A stretch of DNA of 64,000 bases from Brachypterus glaber (taxonomy: Eukaryota; Arthropoda; Insecta; Coleoptera; Kateretidae): positions 74,694,895 to 74,758,894 of the forward strand of contig OY294044.1 of assembly GCA_958510825.1 (NCBI GenBank). The letters run 5' to 3'. Below the pieces are notes generated by a model. That model saw only the letters and a list, made by a program, of their open reading frames with translations, made no database searches and was not told where the DNA came from. The translations under genes and the position numbers were made by a program. Each line of letters opens with the position of its first letter. Position 1 is the first letter of the stretch. Below, piece by piece: positions 23,828 to 34,849 of this stretch.

Positions 23828-24304
23828 ACAACAACACATGGTGTTCCCAAGCGGTCACCCATCTAAGTACTAACCGCTCCCTTTTTTTTAATTTAAAAAG
23901 TCTTTATTTAAGGTCAATATTTACATAGCAGTTTTTCAGGACAGAACATTTAAAACTTAAATCTAAAAACATTTATACATATATAAATCGGGGGAGGTTT
24001 CCCGGGATCTCACCGGGTCCCCGGCACCCCCGTTCGCCGATCGGAGCATCCCTGCATCCCACCTCTACACTGCCAATGTGTATTGGCTGCATGCGCAAAG
24101 TGTAGCGGAGGGACTAGCGGACACACCGCACGGCGCCCGGGGGCGCCGAGGTTCCGAAGAGACCCCGTTCGCCCTCCCCCGAGGCCTAGATCCATAAACA
24201 TTTCTAGGTTGGCTGGAAAAGTGGAGCCAAAGTACGGCGACGACGCTGCTTAGATTCAGAGATCAGACGAGTTCTGGCATTTTCAGCGTGGTTTGGTCGT
24301 TGCC
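23828..24304 (-). pseudogene. 5S rRNA-like unit 1, split by an insertion
   Basis: The 3' half is 23828-23880 (including the complement of GGTTAGTACTTAGATGGG) and the 5' half is 24241-24304. About 360 foreign bases separate them. Confidence 0.75.
23881..24240 (-). mobile_element. Non-LTR retrotransposon 3' end inserted in the 5S unit
   Basis: On the minus strand this reads from GC-rich sequence through a stop after a GGMQGCSDRRTGVPGTR-like frame, into an AT-rich 3' region with AATAAAGAC and a terminal run of A. That is the profile of a 5'-truncated LINE 3' end. It sits exactly between the CTCCC and GACGCTG blocks of the 5S sequence. High GC content and rDNA location suggest an R1/R2-type element, but no domain proves the clade. 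Confidence 0.6.
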
Positions 24305-24377
24305 GTGAAAATGTAAAATAAACCAGCGAATATAAACATAATTATTCTGTATACATTATTTGAAAACCTGACAAAAA

Positions 24378-24495
24378 GACAACAACACGTGGTGTTCCCA
24401 AGCGGTCACCCATCTAAGTACTAACCGCTCCCGACGCTGTTTAGCTTCAGAGATCAGACGAGTTCTGGCATTTTCAGCGTGGTTTGGTCGTTGCC
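24378..24495 (-). rRNA. 5S rRNA-like unit 2 (most intact)
   Basis: 118 bases on the minus strand, close to the usual ~120. It starts GGCAACGACCAAACCACGC, has an A-box-like AGCTAAACAGCGTCGGG and a C-box region GGTTAGTACTTAGATGGG, and is followed directly by a TTTTT pol III terminator. The 20-50 region (ATGCCAGAACTCGTCTGATC) differs somewhat from typical arthropod 5S as I know it, so it may be a pseudogene or a variant. Confidence 0.7.
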
Positions 24496-24569
24496 GTGAA
24501 AATGTAAAATAAACCAGCGAATATAAACATAATTATTCTGTATACATTATTTAAAAATCTGACAAAAAG

Positions 24570-24686
24570 ACAACAACACGTGGAGTTCCCAAGCGGTCAC
24601 CCATCTAAGTACTAACCTCGCCCGACGCTGCCTGGCTTCAGAGATCAGACGAGTTCTGGCATACCCAGCGTGGTTTGGTCGTTGCC
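24570..24686 (-). rRNA. 5S rRNA-like unit 3
   Basis: Same organisation as unit 2. Substitutions include an altered GGTTAG-preceding block (CGAGGTTAG) and a changed ATACCC stretch. T-run terminator present. The ~75 bp spacer with CAGCGAATATAAACATAATT is shared by all units. Confidence 0.6.
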
Positions 24687-24760
24687 GTAAAAATGTAAAG
24701 TAAACCAGCGAATATAAACATAATTATTCTGTATACATTATTTAAATACCTGACAAAAAG

Positions 24761-24889
24761 ACAACAACATGTGGTGTTCCAAAGCGGTCACCCATCTAAG
24801 TACAAACCGCGCCCGACGCTGCTTGGCTTCAGAGATCAGACGAGAAATTAGACGAGTTCTGGCATTTTCAGCGTGGTTTGGTCGTTGCC
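24761..24889 (-). pseudogene. 5S rRNA-like unit 4 with internal duplication
   Basis: About 11 extra bases (a second TAGACGAG after GACGAGAAAT) interrupt the region 5' of the A box. Confidence 0.65.
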
Positions 24890-24963
24890 GTGAAAATGTA
24901 AAATAAACCAGCGAAAATAAACATAATTATTCTGTATACATTATTTAAAAACCTGACAAAAAG

Positions 24964-25090
24964 ACAACAACACGTGGTGTTCTTAAGCGGTCACCCATCT
25001 AAGCACTAACAGCGCCCGACCAGAGACTACAATTTTTTATATCTAGCCCGACGCTGATTGGCTTCAGAGATTAGACGAGTTCTGGCATTT
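24964..25090 (-). pseudogene. 5S rRNA-like unit 5, truncated
   Basis: About 32 bases (CAGAGACTACAATTTTTTAT and on) are inserted in the middle. The 5' end of the gene is lost at TTCTGGCATTT, where GAAGAT-rich sequence begins. Confidence 0.65.
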
Positions 25091-25915
25091 CAAGATAAAG
25101 ATGAAGATGAAGAAACAGTAGAAGAAGAAGTAAAAGACATGAGTGTAGAAGAAGAAGTAAAAACATGAGCTTTTTGAGTTGAGTGAAAAAATGACAACTT
25201 TCAGGAAAATCCTGATATCTCCTAAACCAGAAGTAAAAAAGTAAAAAAAATAAAAAACAAAATATTCATTAAAACTGCGGCAATAAGAAAGACTTTAATA
25301 ATTTGATAAACAGTCGCAGTGGCGTACCATGCAAGTCCTAGAAAATGGGGTAAGAAACATAGTTGTACATTATTTGTTGCTATAAATACGAAAAAAAAAT
25401 TTAGTCATTCTTAAAACAAACAAAAGTAGAGAATGTTTAGCTTTAAAACTAAAAAAGAATTAGTCAAATCCATTAATCAGTTTTCGAAATAATTGATTTT
25501 AAAAAATGTAAATTTAGGTGTCCGGAATTTAATGTGCGGTAGTGTATAAAATAAATTAAACTCAAATTATAATTATTTGTTAAAAAATCGATATAACGAG
25601 ATTTCATTTAAAAAGTTGAAAATTTAATATTGTTACAACAGGAAGCATTTTTTTACTTTTTAGAGCTCTAGCTACGATGGTTTTCAAATATTCGTCCGTT
25701 TGTCCGTGTGCACACCTCTCCCGAATAAAACTTTAGTTTAAAAAGAGTCCTCCATCATTAGCAATACTATTTCGTCAATAACATTAGTACTTCTTGCACA
25801 TATTTTGAATCTGTTTACAAAAAATCATTATTTCCATTACATTTCAAAAAAAGCATTTAAAACATTAAAAACAGATTCAGATTTTTCAGATTTTTTATTT
25901 ATTTTTTACTGATTA

Positions 25916-27414
25916 CACTGGTCGACAAATCAGAAGATTTCTCTAACTAAGATTCCAGACATATGTTTATACTAATTTTGGGTCGCTGAATCCAAATCCG
26001 AAGGCCGTTTGTCTCCATCACCCTCAGATTTTTTTATATCATAAAAAAAGTTAAAATTAGGGAAATCGATTTTGTGTAATTACAAGAAAATGCTTTGACT
26101 TATCACATTAAAATGGTAATAAAGGTTATTTATTCCCCTACTTACCCAAAAATACAACTGTGTGTATGTCAGAGGCGTGCGTTCTTAAGTGTTTCTGTAT
26201 TATATTTCTCCAACAAAATTTATGTTTAAGAATTTTACAATTTCGATAAAAAATTATTATTTATTGATTAATTTTACGTAAAAAACATGTTGGACCTTTT
26301 GATCAAAGGTCAATAGTTTTCGAGAAAAATAGGTTTAAACAAGAAAAAAACTGCTGCCAACAAGATAATACTTTCTCCTATAGGTCTAGGTTTATTAAAA
26401 TAAAAATAAAAATAAATAAATAAATTAAAAAAAAAAATCCGAAAAAAGTGTCTTTTTTCGTCTTAACGAAAAATAAATTGAAAAAAAAATAAAAAAAGTC
26501 CAAACCCCATTTTACCCCACCCCGATTTTAATCAAAAAAAAATCCTAGCCACACAAAAAAAAGGTCAATAGTTTTTTTTTCCTATGTATTTTGAGCCGTT
26601 GAATCCGAATTTGAGGTCAAAATAGCAAATCACCTGGAAAACTAATTGGATAACGTGCTATTTTGGCTTCAAATTCGGATTCAACGCCTCAAAATACATA
26701 GGAAAAAAAACTATTGACCTTTTTTTGTGTGGCTAGGATATTTTTTTATGAAAATCGGGGTGAGGTAAGGGGGTAAAATGGGGTTAAAACTTTTTTTTAT
26801 TTTTTTTTTCAATTTATTTTCTGTTAAAACGAAAAAAGAGACTTTTTTCGGAAAAAAATAATGTAATTTTTTTTTTTATTTATTTATTTTTATTTTAATA
26901 AACCTAGACCTATAGGAGAAAGTATTATCTTGTTGCCAGCAGTGTTTTTCTTAGTGAAACTTGCAGAGATATGTTTAAACCTATTTTTCTCGAAAACTAT
27001 TGACCTATGATCAAAAGATCCAATATGTTTTTTACGTAAAATTAATCAATAAATAATAATTTTTTATCGAAATTGTAAAATTCTTAAACATAAATTTTGT
27101 TGGAGAAATATATTACAGAAACACTTTAGAACGCACGCCTCTGACATACACACAATTGTATTTTTGGGTAAGTAGGGGAATAAATAACTTATAATACCAC
27201 TATTAACCGTACTTAATTTTAATGTGATAAGTCAAAGCATTTTCTTGTAATTACACAAAATCGATTTTCCTAATTTTAACTTTTTTTATGATATAAAAAA
27301 ATCTGAGGGTGATGGAGACAAACGGCCTTCGGATTTGGATTCAGCGACCCGAAATTAGTATTAACCTATGTCTGGAATCTCAGTTAGAGAAATCTTCAGA
27401 TTTGTCGACCAGTG
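25916..27414. mobile_element. 1.5 kb near-perfect foldback, CACTG ends, TTA duplication
   Basis: CACTGGTCGACAAATCAGAAG at the left is mirrored by CTTCAGATTTGTCGACCAGTG at the right. The arms are about 700 bp each around a ~35 base centre near 26645, and TTA flanks both sides (25913-25915, 27415-27417). A shorter element with the same ends lies at 52928. A 3 bp duplication with CACTG ends would suit a CACTA- or PIF-like transposase. No protein is encoded. Confidence 0.85.
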
Positions 27415-28821
27415 TTATTTAACATATGATGCAGGTTTTTGTTTCATTTTCGTTTGTTTTTATTGTATAAAGTAATAAATTATATTAAAACAAATATAAT
27501 AGTTTAATTTTATACAGGGTGTATTTGAAATAGGGTCCGAAATTTTAAGGGGTCATTCTCCATCATAAAATATGAAAAAAAGTTTCTATAAACATATACC
27601 CAAAAATTCAGTTTTTATTTAATAACTCAGAAATCTTTTGAGATATAGAAACGTGATTTTACACGTGAACTAATATTAATAAGGCCCATCTTCCTATGTT
27701 ACTTTTATTATTTTAACAAGGTGTTTGCGAAACGGGGGGCTTTATCTGTTTTTTGTCCCTATTTTCTGTGTAACTTTTTCGTAATTTTATTTTTGAAATG
27801 TGATTTCCCAGACCAAAATACATAAAAAGGTACTCTTGTTGTAATATTTTAGGATTAACCGTTTTCGAGTAAAAATTAATTTGAAGGTGAAATTTCACGG
27901 TTCGATGACGAAAAATTAAATACTAAAATGTTAAAAACTCAAAATTTCAATGATGCAGGTTAGTTCTATATCAAAAACTAAGAAAAAAAGTTTTCATACA
28001 TGTAGGTCGAAAAATCGCTTTTAAAGCTACTATGCTGCCCTGCTAAGACAGGAAGTCGTATCTACAAAAATTGAGTTTTTCAGGTTATGCCGGTTTCTGG
28101 TACATTCGGGTGTGCTCTACCATCAAGACAAGGTCTAGATGTCATATCTCAATTAAAAATAGTGATTTTAAATGATATTTTGTTCGTCGTATCTGCAAAA
28201 ATGTACCTCTTACTAGGTCAAAAAGTCGTATGGATTATTACTAAGTCAAATTGTCGTATCTGAATAAAAATATGTTAGATACGACATTTTGACTTAGTGT
28301 TTGTACTAAGTCAGAAAGTCGTATTGATTTTTTCTAGGTCATTTTGTCGTATCTAAAATATTAGATACGACATTATGACTTAGTATCGGATAGTGGGCGG
28401 ATCCAATTATTGACAGTCGTAACTGTTAATTTTTTGTTATTATCGTTTATTGAATTATTTAAGTTAAAGTGATTCTTTATTGAAGAAATAGGATTAGTTA
28501 GGTGTTTCTCTATTTTATTAAACTGTTGATACAGAAACAAGACAAGGTATGTTGTACTTAAATAGTTAACTTGTTGTTCGCCGTTACCGGTTATTTTTAT
28601 GGTTATGTTATGTGTGTTTTATTATTCCTAGATGTCCGAAAGATCTAAAAAGTTAGTTACACTAGCACTAAACAAAGAACTTGCTCAAAAAATGTCCTCA
28701 TTTAGAATTAAAGACCACCAAGAAGTTGACGACAATAATAGTAATAATAACGAAGATTTAGATGATCCCGATTTTATTCCGGAACCAGTGCGAAAGAAAT
28801 TACAGATAAAACCTAAATGCG

Positions 28822-28882
28822 GTAGGAACCTGAATAATAATAATAATAATAAATAAATAATAATAATTTGCTTTCTTTCTAG
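28822..28882 (+). other. Intron 1 of the transposon gene
   Basis: GTAGGAAC donor and CTTTCTTTCTAG acceptor. It contains an (AAT)n run. Confidence 0.65.
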
Positions 28883-29967
28883 TGTCAAAAAATACTGACT
28901 TTCAATCAAATAAACACAAGATTAATATAATTTCTGATGTATTAATTTCAAAATCTCAAGAAATGTCGCCAAAAGCTAGCGAAATTGAAAATCCTGAAGA
29001 ATTCATTGTCGATTTATTAAACAATATTATAGAAGATGCAGTGGAAATAAGTAAAAATAATCAACTAAAGAAATTTACAAAAAAAGGAGAAGTACGAAAA
29101 AGGAAACTACACAGCACATCCTTAGAACAAAGAAAAAAACAGAAAAAAGAGGAAAAAATTGGAAAACATGGTGTTCAGGAAACATGCAGGCAAAATTGCA
29201 CAAAAAAATGTTCTCAAATAATTGACATAAACAGGCAAAATGCTATAAATAAAGAATTCTGGGAATTGACCTACGAACAACAACGTCAATTTATTTTTAG
29301 TTCAGTAAAGAAAATCACTAAAAAAAAGAAAACTAAAGATGGAGACTCTAGGCGTAGTAATACAATCGTTTATTATTTAAAAGCCGATACAGGGACTGAT
29401 GTAAAAGTGTGCAAGAAATTTTTTTTGGCAATTTTGAGGTATCCAGTTCATAATGATAGAATCGTAAGAGATGTTTTAGTTAGAACTGATTCAAAATGTT
29501 TGCTTGTCAAACCATTAAAGCGAGGACACCCGTCTGAGAAAAAAATTGATAGACAATCCATTATAGACCATATAAACGGTTTTGGTCCAAGAATAGCCCA
29601 TTATAGAAGGGAACATGCTCCTAATAGAAAATACCTCCCCAGTGATATTAACATTAAATTAATGCATAACGATTTTCTCAAAAAGTATCCTGGAATTCAT
29701 GTTTCATACGAACTTTATCGCCAACAAGTTGAGATGAATATTTCGTTTGCTGTGCTAGGTCATGAAGAATGTTGGCCATGCGAAACATTTGATCTTCATT
29801 CTAAAAACTCCAAACACGACAAGAATAAACTTACTTTTGATTGTGACGATTGGCAAAAATGGAAAATTCATTATGAAGATGCCATAGAAGCGAGAAATGA
29901 ATATAAAATTGACGCATCTTCAACAGCAGGCCCAGAATCATTATGTTTTTCTGCAGACTTGCAGAAG

Positions 29968-30021
29968 GTATATCATTTTTTATGTTAATCAGCAAAATGC
30001 TATCATTAAATTAAATTTTAG
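29968..30021 (+). other. Intron 2 of the transposon gene
   Basis: GTATATC donor and AAATTTTAG acceptor. Removing it joins LQK directly to VIMLPRCE. Confidence 0.7.
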
Positions 30022-31596
30022 GTGATAATGCTACCACGCTGTGAAATGTTCAAAGAAATAATTTTTACACCAAGGATCATTTGTTTCAATGAAAGTTTTG
30101 TTCCCCTAGGCAAGCAATCTTTAACAAACAAGCCCGTAGCTGCTGTTTGGCACGAAGGAGTAGCTGGGAGGAGTAAATCTGATATTATATCAACATTTTA
30201 CAAATTTCTTTCGTTTCAACGTGACGCCACAGAAATAACAATTTGGCTAGATAATTGTGCATCACAGAATAAGAATTGGGCTCTGTATTGCTTTTTTGTT
30301 TATTTAATTAACTCAGCAGAAGTAAATCTAAATTTATTAAAAATAAAATATTTACAAACTGGTCACACTTTCATGTCCGCTGACTCTTTCCACCATCAAG
30401 TGGAGAAGTCCTTAAAACAAACAGGATAAGTATTAGATTTTGAGGATTTTAAATTGTGTGTAAAAAAAAGTAATAGTTCAAGGGTGGAAGTGATTGAAAT
30501 GAATCTTAATGATTTTTGTGATTTTATTGATTTTTCTCCCCGATATAAAATGAATAAAATTATACCTAAACCTTATCTAGCCAATTTTGTACAAGTTCAG
30601 TTTACAAGGTTCTAAAAACCTATTTTATAAAACTAAATTCAGTGGTGAATTGATTGAACTAAACTTCCTCCTGGCAAAACATTATAAAGATGAGCTACCA
30701 GATCAGATTGGGTTTCATTGTACGACATTTTATCTAACCGGTTTTGTTAGATACGACATTTGGTCTTCGTATTATACTAAGACAAAATATCGTATCTAAC
30801 AGAAGTCTTTTTTTTTGCAAATTCTGCTACATACATTATTTAAGATTTCTTGTATTGGTTTATTAAAGTTAATTCCACCCTTTAGCACTAAACATGGAAA
30901 CTATTACCAAAAAACGGAGATGGCATATCATAATTTACAAATTGCTTAATATCTCGAAACCTTGTTTTTCCAGATACGACTTCCTGTCTTAGCAGGGCAT
31001 AATGGCTCTTTAAAAATGGTGCATTTTTAGGAGATCACAGCACCCGTAGGACTGATTTTTTGAAGTAGGTGTATGTGAAGTTTTTTCTTAGTTTTTGATG
31101 TACATTTGCTTAGCATCATTGTTTCGATTTTCAACATTTTAGAATTTAATTTTTTGTCCTCGAACAGTGAAATTTCACCTCCAAATTAATTTTTCTCGAA
31201 AACGGTATTACAGTATTACAATAAGGGTATCTTTTTTATGTATTTTGACCTGAATAATCACATTCCAAAAATAAAATTACAAATATGTTTAACAGAAAAA
31301 AGTTTTGTCAAAAAATTGATAAGGCCTCCCCGCTTCGCACACCCCTAATTAATTTAAGTACACGAAAATAACATACAAAGATCGGACCTATTAAGACTAA
31401 ATCACATACAAAACCTCGTTGCTATATCTCAAAGGCTTTTTGAGTTATTAAATAAAAACCGAATATTTTAGCCACTTTCAATGGGGCTTATCTACCTTAC
31501 GACGCATTTTTAGACATATGTTTATTGGAACTTTTTGACATTTTTGATAATAGAATCACTCCTTAAAATTTCGGACCCTATTTCAAATGCACCGTG

Positions 31597-32905
31597 TATG
31601 ATACCTATTAAACCGTTCAGTTTTATATTCGGGCCTCCCAGGCCCAGGGTATATAAATGTGTATATTTCGTAGGGTATGCATCCTAGGGTTAAAAAGATT
31701 TTTAATAATTATACTGCTATACACTCAAAAATTTTCCGTCACCATTTTAGTTGATTCTAGAGCTGTTTTCGGAACCTTGCTTCGTTTTTCTCGATAAGCT
31801 CAGATATGGTTCAGATTTTTATAAGCAACAACTCGATAGTGTTAGCCTAGGAACAAAAAAAATTCCACCTACCTTGAAAGTTCAAACCTCAAGGTTGATA
31901 CTCCCAAATACTCGAAAAATTACTCGAAAGAAAAATTAATTAATTTTATTTATTTATAAAGGCCAAAATCGGTATATAAGTGCTCATGCCCCCTAAATTT
32001 GACACACCGATTTCGAAAAAAAAAACGATTTTAGCCAGTGACATTTTTTTAAGCCTCCCTTTACATTAACGTGTATGTTTAAAATAATAAATAAAAATAA
32101 AAAAAAAAACAAAGTGGCCTAATTTTCCAAAAATCTGCATTACAAATATATTTTTTTAAATTATTATTTTAAATAATTATTTAAGAGATTTTTATTTAGA
32201 TTTTTTTTTATAGTTTTAATATGCAAAGACTGAGCTTTATTTAAGGCTTTTTCAGATGGTTTTACGCCCTTTAAAAAAATACTATATGCTTTGAAATTTT
32301 ACATAAAAAATACAGTTTTTATTATTATTTTTTTTTTCGAAATGTATAATATTAAATATTCTATATAAATGTTATACTAGTATACTAGTATATGTGTTTT
32401 TCCCAAAAACCGAATATTAAAATTCGGCCGAAAATTCTCCAAATTAAAAAATAAATAAAATATTAAGATTTGTAATTTAGTGTAAATTAGAGCACTAAAT
32501 AGGTAGGTTTGTTAGGGTTGGTAGGTACTTGGTGCTCTAGTGGAAATAAACTTTAAAATGGCCTGGGAAAATATTTTTAGACTTTTTAAATTATGTTTTA
32601 GTGCTAAATCATAATTTAAAAAGTATACTATGAAACACTATATTTTTAACCTCTTCAGGGACATAGGCACATACGTGTACGTTTAAAAATTAATTCAGCA
32701 AAATTAAATTCACCAAATTCTCTATTGCTCAGTGGCTATAGCTGTTGCCTTACTTTGTTTCCAATCACAAGCGACATCCAATTGCCAAGATTCGCACATC
32801 TTCAGTTGTTTACTTGTTTTGACAATAAAAAGCATTTTTAACTTTTGCCACTAAGTTAATTTAAACAAAAAAAATCCTCCCTGAAGAGGTTAAATTTAAT
32901 TTATA
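31597..32905. other. Spacer without recognised genes
   Basis: AT-rich. ACTAGTATACTAGTATA near 32373-32391 is a small direct/inverted repeat. A 62-codon frame at 31751-31939 has no domain. Confidence 0.45.
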
Positions 32906-34005
32906 CAGTGTGATCCGTTTATTTTGACACCCCAAAAAAAGGAGTAGGTATTGATGGATAAGGATGGACCTTTTTTTTAAATGTGAGCCGCAAAAATAAT
33001 TTTGTTTTTCAAAAACTGGCTAACTACACTTACTTTTATAATAGGTTTTTTAAAGAACACACACTAGCGATTTTTTTACAACAAAAGTTTTATCGTGGGT
33101 CTATTTGCAATTGCTTAAAATTGGTCTATACCAAATTTCGTTAAAAAATATCAATATTTTAGAAATAAACAATATATTGCGTAAAATTATGTGTTTGTTT
33201 TTTTAAATTCTCAAGACAAGTAGACACTAAATGTCTAAATGGTATACATACTCTAGAAGACACTAGTATTAACTACTTTATCACACATTAGAAACTGTTA
33301 ATAAGAAATTAATTCATTTTTGTATATTTTAATTAATTAATATTTTCTTGAAAATGGTTTTCTATTATTCGTTGGTTATTTATTTTTAAAATTTGCGGCC
33401 TTTTTTAAAATTACTTTTAAAACAGCACCTGATTCGTTAAATAATTTATTAATCTTGAAAACAGTGATGTGGTGACTCCTGCATTTGGATGTCGGTCGTT
33501 AAAAATCTGAGCTGTTTCTGGCGCTGATCTTTCACCCTCTCTAGAAATTCTAAAATTTTCTATTTTATCTTGTAAAGATAAAGACATTTTTAAAATAAAA
33601 AAAATTGACAATTAAGTGTCAGAAAAATAACGGGTAATTCATTGTTCATGTAGAAAATTAATGACTACTTGAAGTATTTTAAAAAAATCGCAAAGTTTTA
33701 TGCAAAACATTTTTATTCCTTAAATATTAACCGATTGATTGTTCTTGACCAAATTTGGTATAGACCCATTTTAAGCAATTGCAAATACACCCACGATAAA
33801 ATTTTTGTTGTAAAAAAATCGCTAGTATGTTTTCTTAAAAAAACCTATTATAAAAGTTAGTGTAGTTAGCCGGTTTTTGCAAAACAAAATTATTTTTGGG
33901 CCTTATATTGTAGTTTTTTTGTCCTCATTTTAAAAAAGGTTCATCCTTATCCAACAATACCTACTCCTTTTATTGGAGTGTTTCCAAAATAAACGGATCA
34001 CACTG
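32906..34005. mobile_element. 1.1 kb mariner-type element
   Basis: CAGTGTGATCCGTTTATTTT at the left and its diverged inverse AAAATAAACGGATCACACTG at the right are flanked by TA (32904-32905, 34006-34007). The long inverted arms share GGTCTATACCAAATTT. Only an N-terminal transposase remnant survives inside. Confidence 0.85.
33417..33590 (-). pseudogene. Transposase N-terminal helix-turn-helix remnant
   Basis: The minus strand from the second Met reads MSLSLQDKIENFRISREGE, then SAPETAQIFNDRHPN and VTTSLFSRLINYL. This is the pattern of an N-terminal helix-turn-helix of mariner-type transposases (residues ~5-55: ETA.IFN.RHPN followed by a recognition helix). It fits the TA-flanked ends of its host element. 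No catalytic DDE/D domain follows, because the frame stops and the right arm begins. It could also be a related DNA-binding domain of another IS630-type family. Confidence 0.5.
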
Positions 34006-34511
34006 TATACTATATTTTTAACGTATAATACCTACCTGAAATAATTATAATAGGTATAAAAATAAAAAAATCTTTATTTTGGTAAATGTAGAGAGATAAA
34101 ACGCAATATACTATCCACCGTAAATAGTTTTTAACTTTAAAGTGTAACTCACATGTATTTACCACGCCAAATAGAATACAAGCAAACTTTCCAAACTCAA
34201 TTAATGTTAAATGCAAATACCTATCGCTCTAGATTTGATGTAAAGTTTATTTAATTTCTACACCTTAATATTGAACAAATTTTGTTTCTACGTGTGCACT
34301 ACACATTGTGCAGTTCCAAAGTTTAGTATTAAATATCAATTATAATTTAAAATTATTAACTATTGAACTATTTCATCTAGGGGTTTAAGTATTCTCTGCA
34401 ATAACTCGGGTCGAGGTAAAAGCAAAGTTTGACAATAAACAAGCCTTGAGTATGTAATGCTCTGCATAGCAATTACTCTTAAAAGTTTATAATGTGTACT
34501 TCATTTATTAC

Positions 34512-34806
34512 CAGTCATCGGCGAATTTCCAGTGCTCGCATAGGCGCCGCGTTGATTCTAGCGTTGACGCGAGGTTTTAAATATTTACATTTTTATTTTC
34601 TTCGAAAAACACCGATATATTTACATATTTATAGTTAATATGTATATTCAATATTGTTGTGTGTAACAAATTAGTCGTCAAATGTTTCGATTTAGTGACC
34701 TTTATAAAAATTTCCCTCATAATTCGGCAAAATTATTCCGGAAGCCTATGTTTCTGTGTTTATTTTCAACGTTGATGAGTCATAACTGAATTTATTCCGA
34801 TTAATG
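34512..34806 (+). mobile_element. hAT-type MITE, copy 2
   Basis: CAGTCATCGGCGAATTTCC to CCGATTAATG, flanked by an exact 8 bp TTTATTAC on both sides (34504-34511, 34807-34814). It contains the CGCATAGGCGCCGCGTTGAT segment missing from copy 1. Confidence 0.9.
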
Positions 34807-34849
34807 TTTATTACGTGTTACTACTTCCCCCGAAGAAATCTGAAAAAAA

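Larger units (their letters stand above)
23267..25544. mobile_element. TA-flanked inverted-repeat element carrying a 5S rRNA-like array
   Basis: CACTGCCGCACATTAAATTC at 23267 is matched in inverse by the right end at 25525-25544 with few mismatches. The arms run about 370 bp (to about 23633, and from about 25170), including the shared GGTTTAGGAGATATCAGGAT. TA lies on both outer sides. Ends and duplication fit a Tc1/mariner-type non-autonomous element. The interior is five tandem 5S-like units on the minus strand plus a retrotransposon fragment. No transposase is visible. Confidence 0.85.
28632..30720 (+). pseudogene. Broken three-exon transposon gene, DUF7869-like
   Basis: Exon 1 is 28632-28821, exon 2 is 28883-29967 and exon 3 starts at 30022. 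Both introns (61 and 54 bp) have GT...AG borders and keep the frame. The product opens with an acidic, Asn-rich stretch, then a basic segment, a Cys motif (ETCRQNCTKKC), VCKKFFL, IDRQSIIDHINGF and a CWPC pair. These blocks resemble uncharacterised insect DUF7869-type proteins. FSADLQK, WLDNCASQNKNW and TGHTFMSADSFHH could be the acidic positions of an RNase H-like transposase core; that role is inference. Exon 3 meets an in-frame stop at 30427 and a frameshift near 30600, after which recognisable sequence (GSKNLFYKTKF) continues. This copy is dead but not old. Confidence 0.75.
28039..30998 (+). mobile_element. Nested DNA transposon with DUF7869-like gene
   Basis: GCCCTGCTAAGACAGGAAGT at the left is perfectly inverted at 30979-30998, and the match extends through GTCGTATCT (about 27 bp). 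Subterminal regions (28039-28390 and about 30715-30800) carry many GTCGTATCT/AGATACGAC copies in both orientations, mostly beside TAAGTC. The corresponding site in the 55646 relative is uninterrupted (ACTATGG then CCCTTTAAA), which confirms insertion. The flanks ACTATGCT and ATAATGGCT hint at an 8-9 bp duplication, now mutated. Confidence 0.8.
27515..31596. mobile_element. Inverted-repeat element hosting a second transposon
   Basis: CAGGGTGTATTTGAAATAGG at the left and its inverse CCTATTTCAAATGCACCGTG at the right are flanked by TA. The inverted arms extend several hundred bases. The interior matches the element at 55646-60879, except that here a 2.96 kb transposon interrupts it at 28039 and there a LINE does. 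The host element itself has no coding capacity. Confidence 0.8.

Noticed and set aside
24010..24201. 63-codon minus-strand frame inside the 5S insertion
   Set aside because: It may be the tail of a retrotransposon ORF, but it shows no domain, so it is mentioned only as part of the insertion.
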